Source: an uncultured Ruminococcus sp.
GTDB lineage: Bacteria; Bacillota; Clostridia; Oscillospirales; Ruminococcaceae
DNA length: 20,859 bases
Assembly: GCA_937926145.1 (NCBI GenBank)
Contig: CALANW010000099.1
Location: 1-20,859 of the forward strand
Direction of reading: 5' to 3'
Shown one piece after another: positions 17,613 to 20,859 of this stretch (the stretch's first letter is position 1; every line of letters starts with the position of its first letter). The position numbers and the translations under genes are program-made. The notes beneath the pieces are model-generated. The model saw nothing but the letters and a program-made list of their open reading frames with translations, did no database searches and was not told where the DNA came from.

Positions 17613-20600
17613 GTTCTCCCTCTTACGAGGGAGTGGATTGAAATTGTTCCATTCAGATATCCCCCTATTACTGCGCCAGTTCTCCCTCTTACGAGGGAGT
17701 GGATTGAAATAGCAGGATTTTGACAATCCTAATTTTATGCCGGCGTTCTCCCTCTTACGAGGGAGTGGATTGAAATGGTTTTTCTCGAAGCCATAAGGAG
17801 AAAGCAGTTTGTTCTCCCTCTTACGAGGGAGTGGATTGAAATACTATATTCCGATTGAGGAGATAACGCCCGCTTATCGTTCTCCCTCTTACGAGGGAGT
17901 GGATTGAAATACTGCTGTACGAGCCTGACGATGATCTTTTGACGTTCTCCCTCTTACGAGGGAGTGGATTGAAATCGCTTTGCAAAAGCTTTCTTCCGTG
18001 CAACCTCAGTTCTCCCTCTTACGAGGGAGTGGATTGAAATAAGGAATAGAGGTGGAATAAATGGTAAATAATTTAGTTCTCCCTCTTACGAGGGAGTGGA
18101 TTGAAATTTTCTCAACCATTGCTTTATTAGCAAGATTATCAGTTCTCCCTCTTACGAGGGAGTGGATTGAAATATATTTTCAACATTTTGCCGCCTGCTG
18201 TCTGCATTGTTCTCCCTCTTACGAGGGAGTGGATTGAAATATCGGACATTTTAGGACAAACTCAAAGTGTGCTTCCGTTCTCCCTCTTACGAGGGAGTGG
18301 ATTGAAATTATAAAGCGAAACCATTCGGGAGAAGTCGGCAACCGGTTCTCCCTCTTACGAGGGAGTGGATTGAAATCTACAGACTACCGCGCGAGCATTG
18401 TTAATATTGAGTTCTCCCTCTTACGAGGGAGTGGATTGAAATGGCTGTAGCTAAAGTAACATCATAATCAATTTCAGGTTCTCCCTCTTACGAGGGAGTG
18501 GATTGAAATCGCTCCTGCAACCGAATATTATTGTCCAAAAGGTGTTCTCCCTCTTACGAGGGAGTGGATTGAAATTCAATGGTACTTTTGAAGAGTGCAG
18601 AGAGTATATGTTCTCCCTCTTACGAGGGAGTGGATTGAAATATTGCCGCCGCTTGTTTCTCTCACAAATCCGAAGTTCTCCCTCTTACGAGGGAGTGGAT
18701 TGAAATACAGCATCGGTTGCTGACCTTGAAAGGAATGGGGTGTTCTCCCTCTTACGAGGGAGTGGATTGAAATGTAAGGTGAACATCGGCACTAAGACTG
18801 TCGAACTGTTCTCCCTCTTACGAGGGAGTGGATTGAAATTACTTTCGGAAAAAGACCGTGTGATAATGAAAGCCGTTCTCCCTCTTACGAGGGAGTGGAT
18901 TGAAATTCAAAAGTGGTCGGGTCTTTTTTGTCGCTCCGAGCTTGTTCTCCCTCTTACGAGGGAGTGGATTGAAATTAAGTAAAATAGATAAAGGGTGAAA
19001 ATATATGGTTCTCCCTCTTACGAGGGAGTGGATTGAAATAGCCGCAACATATTCGAGATTTGATGATATCAAAGGTTCTCCCTCTTACGAGGGAGTGGAT
19101 TGAAATGTGAAAGATGATTTTCCAGAGATGAAAGTAAATGTTCTCCCTCTTACGAGGGAGTGGATTGAAATCAACCCTTATTTTTCATAAACTCGATAAA
19201 CTCGGGCGGTTCTCCCTCTTACGAGGGAGTGGATTGAAATATATTGGTTTTACTCCTTTAAATTTTATTTTAGGGGTTCTCCCTCTTACGAGGGAGTGGA
19301 TTGAAATGCAGTGGTTAAAATTTATAGAATCCTGGGAAACGGGTTCTCCCTCTTACGAGGGAGTGGATTGAAATGTTGTATTCTCCGAGGGTACAATATA
19401 CCGCAGATAGTTCTCCCTCTTACGAGGGAGTGGATTGAAATGAGTAATGGTAATGATCGTAATGAGCCTCGGCAGGTTCTCCCTCTTACGAGGGAGTGGA
19501 TTGAAATGGATGTCGGAGCAATACGGGACAAGGCAAGCCGACAAGGTTCTCCCTCTTACGAGGGAGTGGATTGAAATGCATCTATGATAAAAAAATGGAA
19601 CGTGGTCGTGACGTTCTCCCTCTTACGAGGGAGTGGATTGAAATTTAATAATTATCTGCGGTATATTGTACCCTCGGAGTTCTCCCTCTTACGAGGGAGT
19701 GGATTGAAATGATAAGATATGCCAAATAGCCAGCAGGGACAGCCGCGTTCTCCCTCTTACGAGGGAGTGGATTGAAATAATTCTTTTGGGCTTTTTGTTA
19801 AAATGATTTACAGTTCTCCCTCTTACGAGGGAGTGGATTGAAATAATCGTCTGTGTATGTCCGAATATATGATAAAAAACGTTCTCCCTCTTACGAGGGA
19901 GTGGATTGAAATTCCAAGCATTTTAATAATTATAGGAATAATTATAAGTTCTCCCTCTTACGAGGGAGTGGATTGAAATGGTTATGTGAATAATCAGCTA
20001 AGCGGCGCTATAGCGTTCTCCCTCTTACGAGGGAGTGGATTGAAATGGTAACATCAATGTTATTGATAATTGTTGTAATCGTTCTCCCTCTTACGAGGGA
20101 GTGGATTGAAATAAACGAAGCCGAAGCAAAGCTGCTCGTTTCCTGCGGTTCTCCCTCTTACGAGGGAGTGGATTGAAATTCGAATCAGGACTGCGTCGAG
20201 GTGAATTTCTCGGTTGTTCTCCCTCTTACGAGGGAGTGGATTGAAATACCATATTTATCCTGATAAAGTTGTGATTTCACTGTTCTCCCTCTTACGAGGG
20301 AGTGGATTGAAATCACCACTCACGTTATCAACACTGTAATTATAAACCGTTCTCCCTCTTACGAGGGAGTGGATTGAAATGTCCAGGAAGTCCCCGAAGC
20401 AATCGGAACGGTAGACGTTCTCCCTCTTACGAGGGAGTGGATTGAAATTTTTTGCGTAACCATTTAAATTGCTCCCCTTTCCGTTCTCCCTCTTACGAGG
20501 GAGTGGATTGAAATAGTTTTGCCGAAAAAAATAAGTGAGGTGATAAAAATGTTCTCCCTCTTACGAGGGAGTGGATTGAAATACCTTGTGTCCAGTTTAA

Positions 20601-20781
20601 TTGAGTAAGTCCCAGAGTTCTCCCTCTTACGAGGGAGTGGATTGAAATCGCCCTGGAACAAGTAAGACAATATGCAGGGTCCTTGTTCTCCCTCTTACGA
20701 GGGAGTGGATTGAAATTTTTAGGAATTCAAGATTATGATATGGAAGAAAGTTCTCCCTCTTACGAGGGAGTGGATTGAAAT

Positions 20782-20859
20782 TGATGGCTACATGTTGAAT
20801 ATACCTAGAGCCTGTTCACATTAAAATAGCATCAAAAATCATAGCTAAGGTAAGGTTCC
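20782..20859. other. Array tail; possible insertion-sequence end
   Basis: After the last perfect repeat there are 78 bases with no further repeat and no gene. The sequence GAGCCTGTTCACA at 20808, preceded by CCTA, looks to me like the terminus of some IS5-type insertion sequences, but I cannot verify this. If so, 20782-20807 would be the start of a disrupted spacer and the array may continue beyond the element. Otherwise it is simply the trailer. Confidence 0.35.

Larger units (their letters stand above)
8334..20781 (+). CRISPR. Type I-C CRISPR array, about 187 repeats and 186 spacers
   Basis: The 32-bp repeat begins GTTCTCCCTC and ends TGGATTGAAAT. Inside it CTCCCTC (repeat positions 4-10) and GAGGGAG (15-21) form a 7-bp hairpin with a TTAC loop. 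Cutting after the hairpin leaves exactly the 11-nt 5' handle TGGATTGAAAT that is known for Cas5d. By hand count there are 187 repeats and 186 spacers; the array length gives a mean spacer of about 34.7 nt (range 32-39). By eye every repeat is identical, including the last. The leader side is 8334, so spacer 1 (8366-8401) is newest. The stretch holds no genes: all open frames in it are translated repeats. Several spacers are duplicated, overlapping or homologous, as set out in the findings. Confidence 0.99.

Noticed and set aside
8695..20670. Many open frames across the array, with repeated peptides such as LPLTREWIEI, SLLRGSGLK, ISIHSLVRGRT and FNPLPRKREN
   Set aside because: Each peptide is the 32-bp repeat translated in one of its frames, with spacers between. 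There are no ribosome sites or family matches; they are not repeat proteins.

Overview
This window is a complete type I-C CRISPR-Cas locus and almost nothing else. All seven genes lie on the + strand in the order cas3, cas5c, cas8c (with an internal cas11c), cas7c, cas4, cas1, cas2. A leader of about 215 bp follows, then a very large CRISPR array that fills 60% of the window. Hand counting gives 187 copies of a 32-bp repeat and 186 spacers of 32-39 nt. The gene order, the protein motifs and the repeat (hairpin plus a TGGATTGAAAT tail) are classic for type I-C. The host is probably a Clostridia member. The Cas protein style, moderate GC in the genes, strong purine-rich ribosome binding sites and an AT-rich promoter suggest a gut or rumen Ruminococcus/Oscillospiraceae-like organism. 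That placement is inference, since there is no phylogenetic marker here.

Layout. Bases 1-38 are not genomic: they are an Illumina Nextera adapter ending in the Tn5 mosaic end, so the window starts at a contig edge. Bases 39-246 are AT-rich upstream DNA with a good promoter (161-189). Bases 247-8118 are the cas operon, with gaps of 0-16 nt or short overlaps between genes. Three genes (cas8c, cas1, cas2) appear to start with TTG, each behind a strong Shine-Dalgarno. Bases 8119-8333 are the leader, with two long inverted repeats. Bases 8334-20781 are the array. Bases 20782-20859 are a short tail with no repeat, possibly the start of an insertion sequence.

How it works together. Cas1, Cas2 and Cas4 choose and insert spacers at the leader end. 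Cas5c cuts the array transcript at the base of each repeat hairpin, replacing the Cas6 used by other type I systems. Cas5c, Cas7c, Cas8c and Cas11c form Cascade with the crRNA, and Cas3 degrades bound DNA.

The most informative part is the array read against itself. Many spacers overlap one another, on the same or opposite strands, or are diverged versions of one target. Five pairs place TTC directly upstream of a protospacer, so the PAM can be read from the array alone. One pair of homologous spacers differs only at third codon positions. Seven consecutive units are tandemly duplicated (468 bp). The newest spacer is the 3' end of a tRNA gene including CCA, the kind of sequence used as an integration site by mobile elements. 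I found no new gene family or new defence system; the novelty is in the record held by the array.
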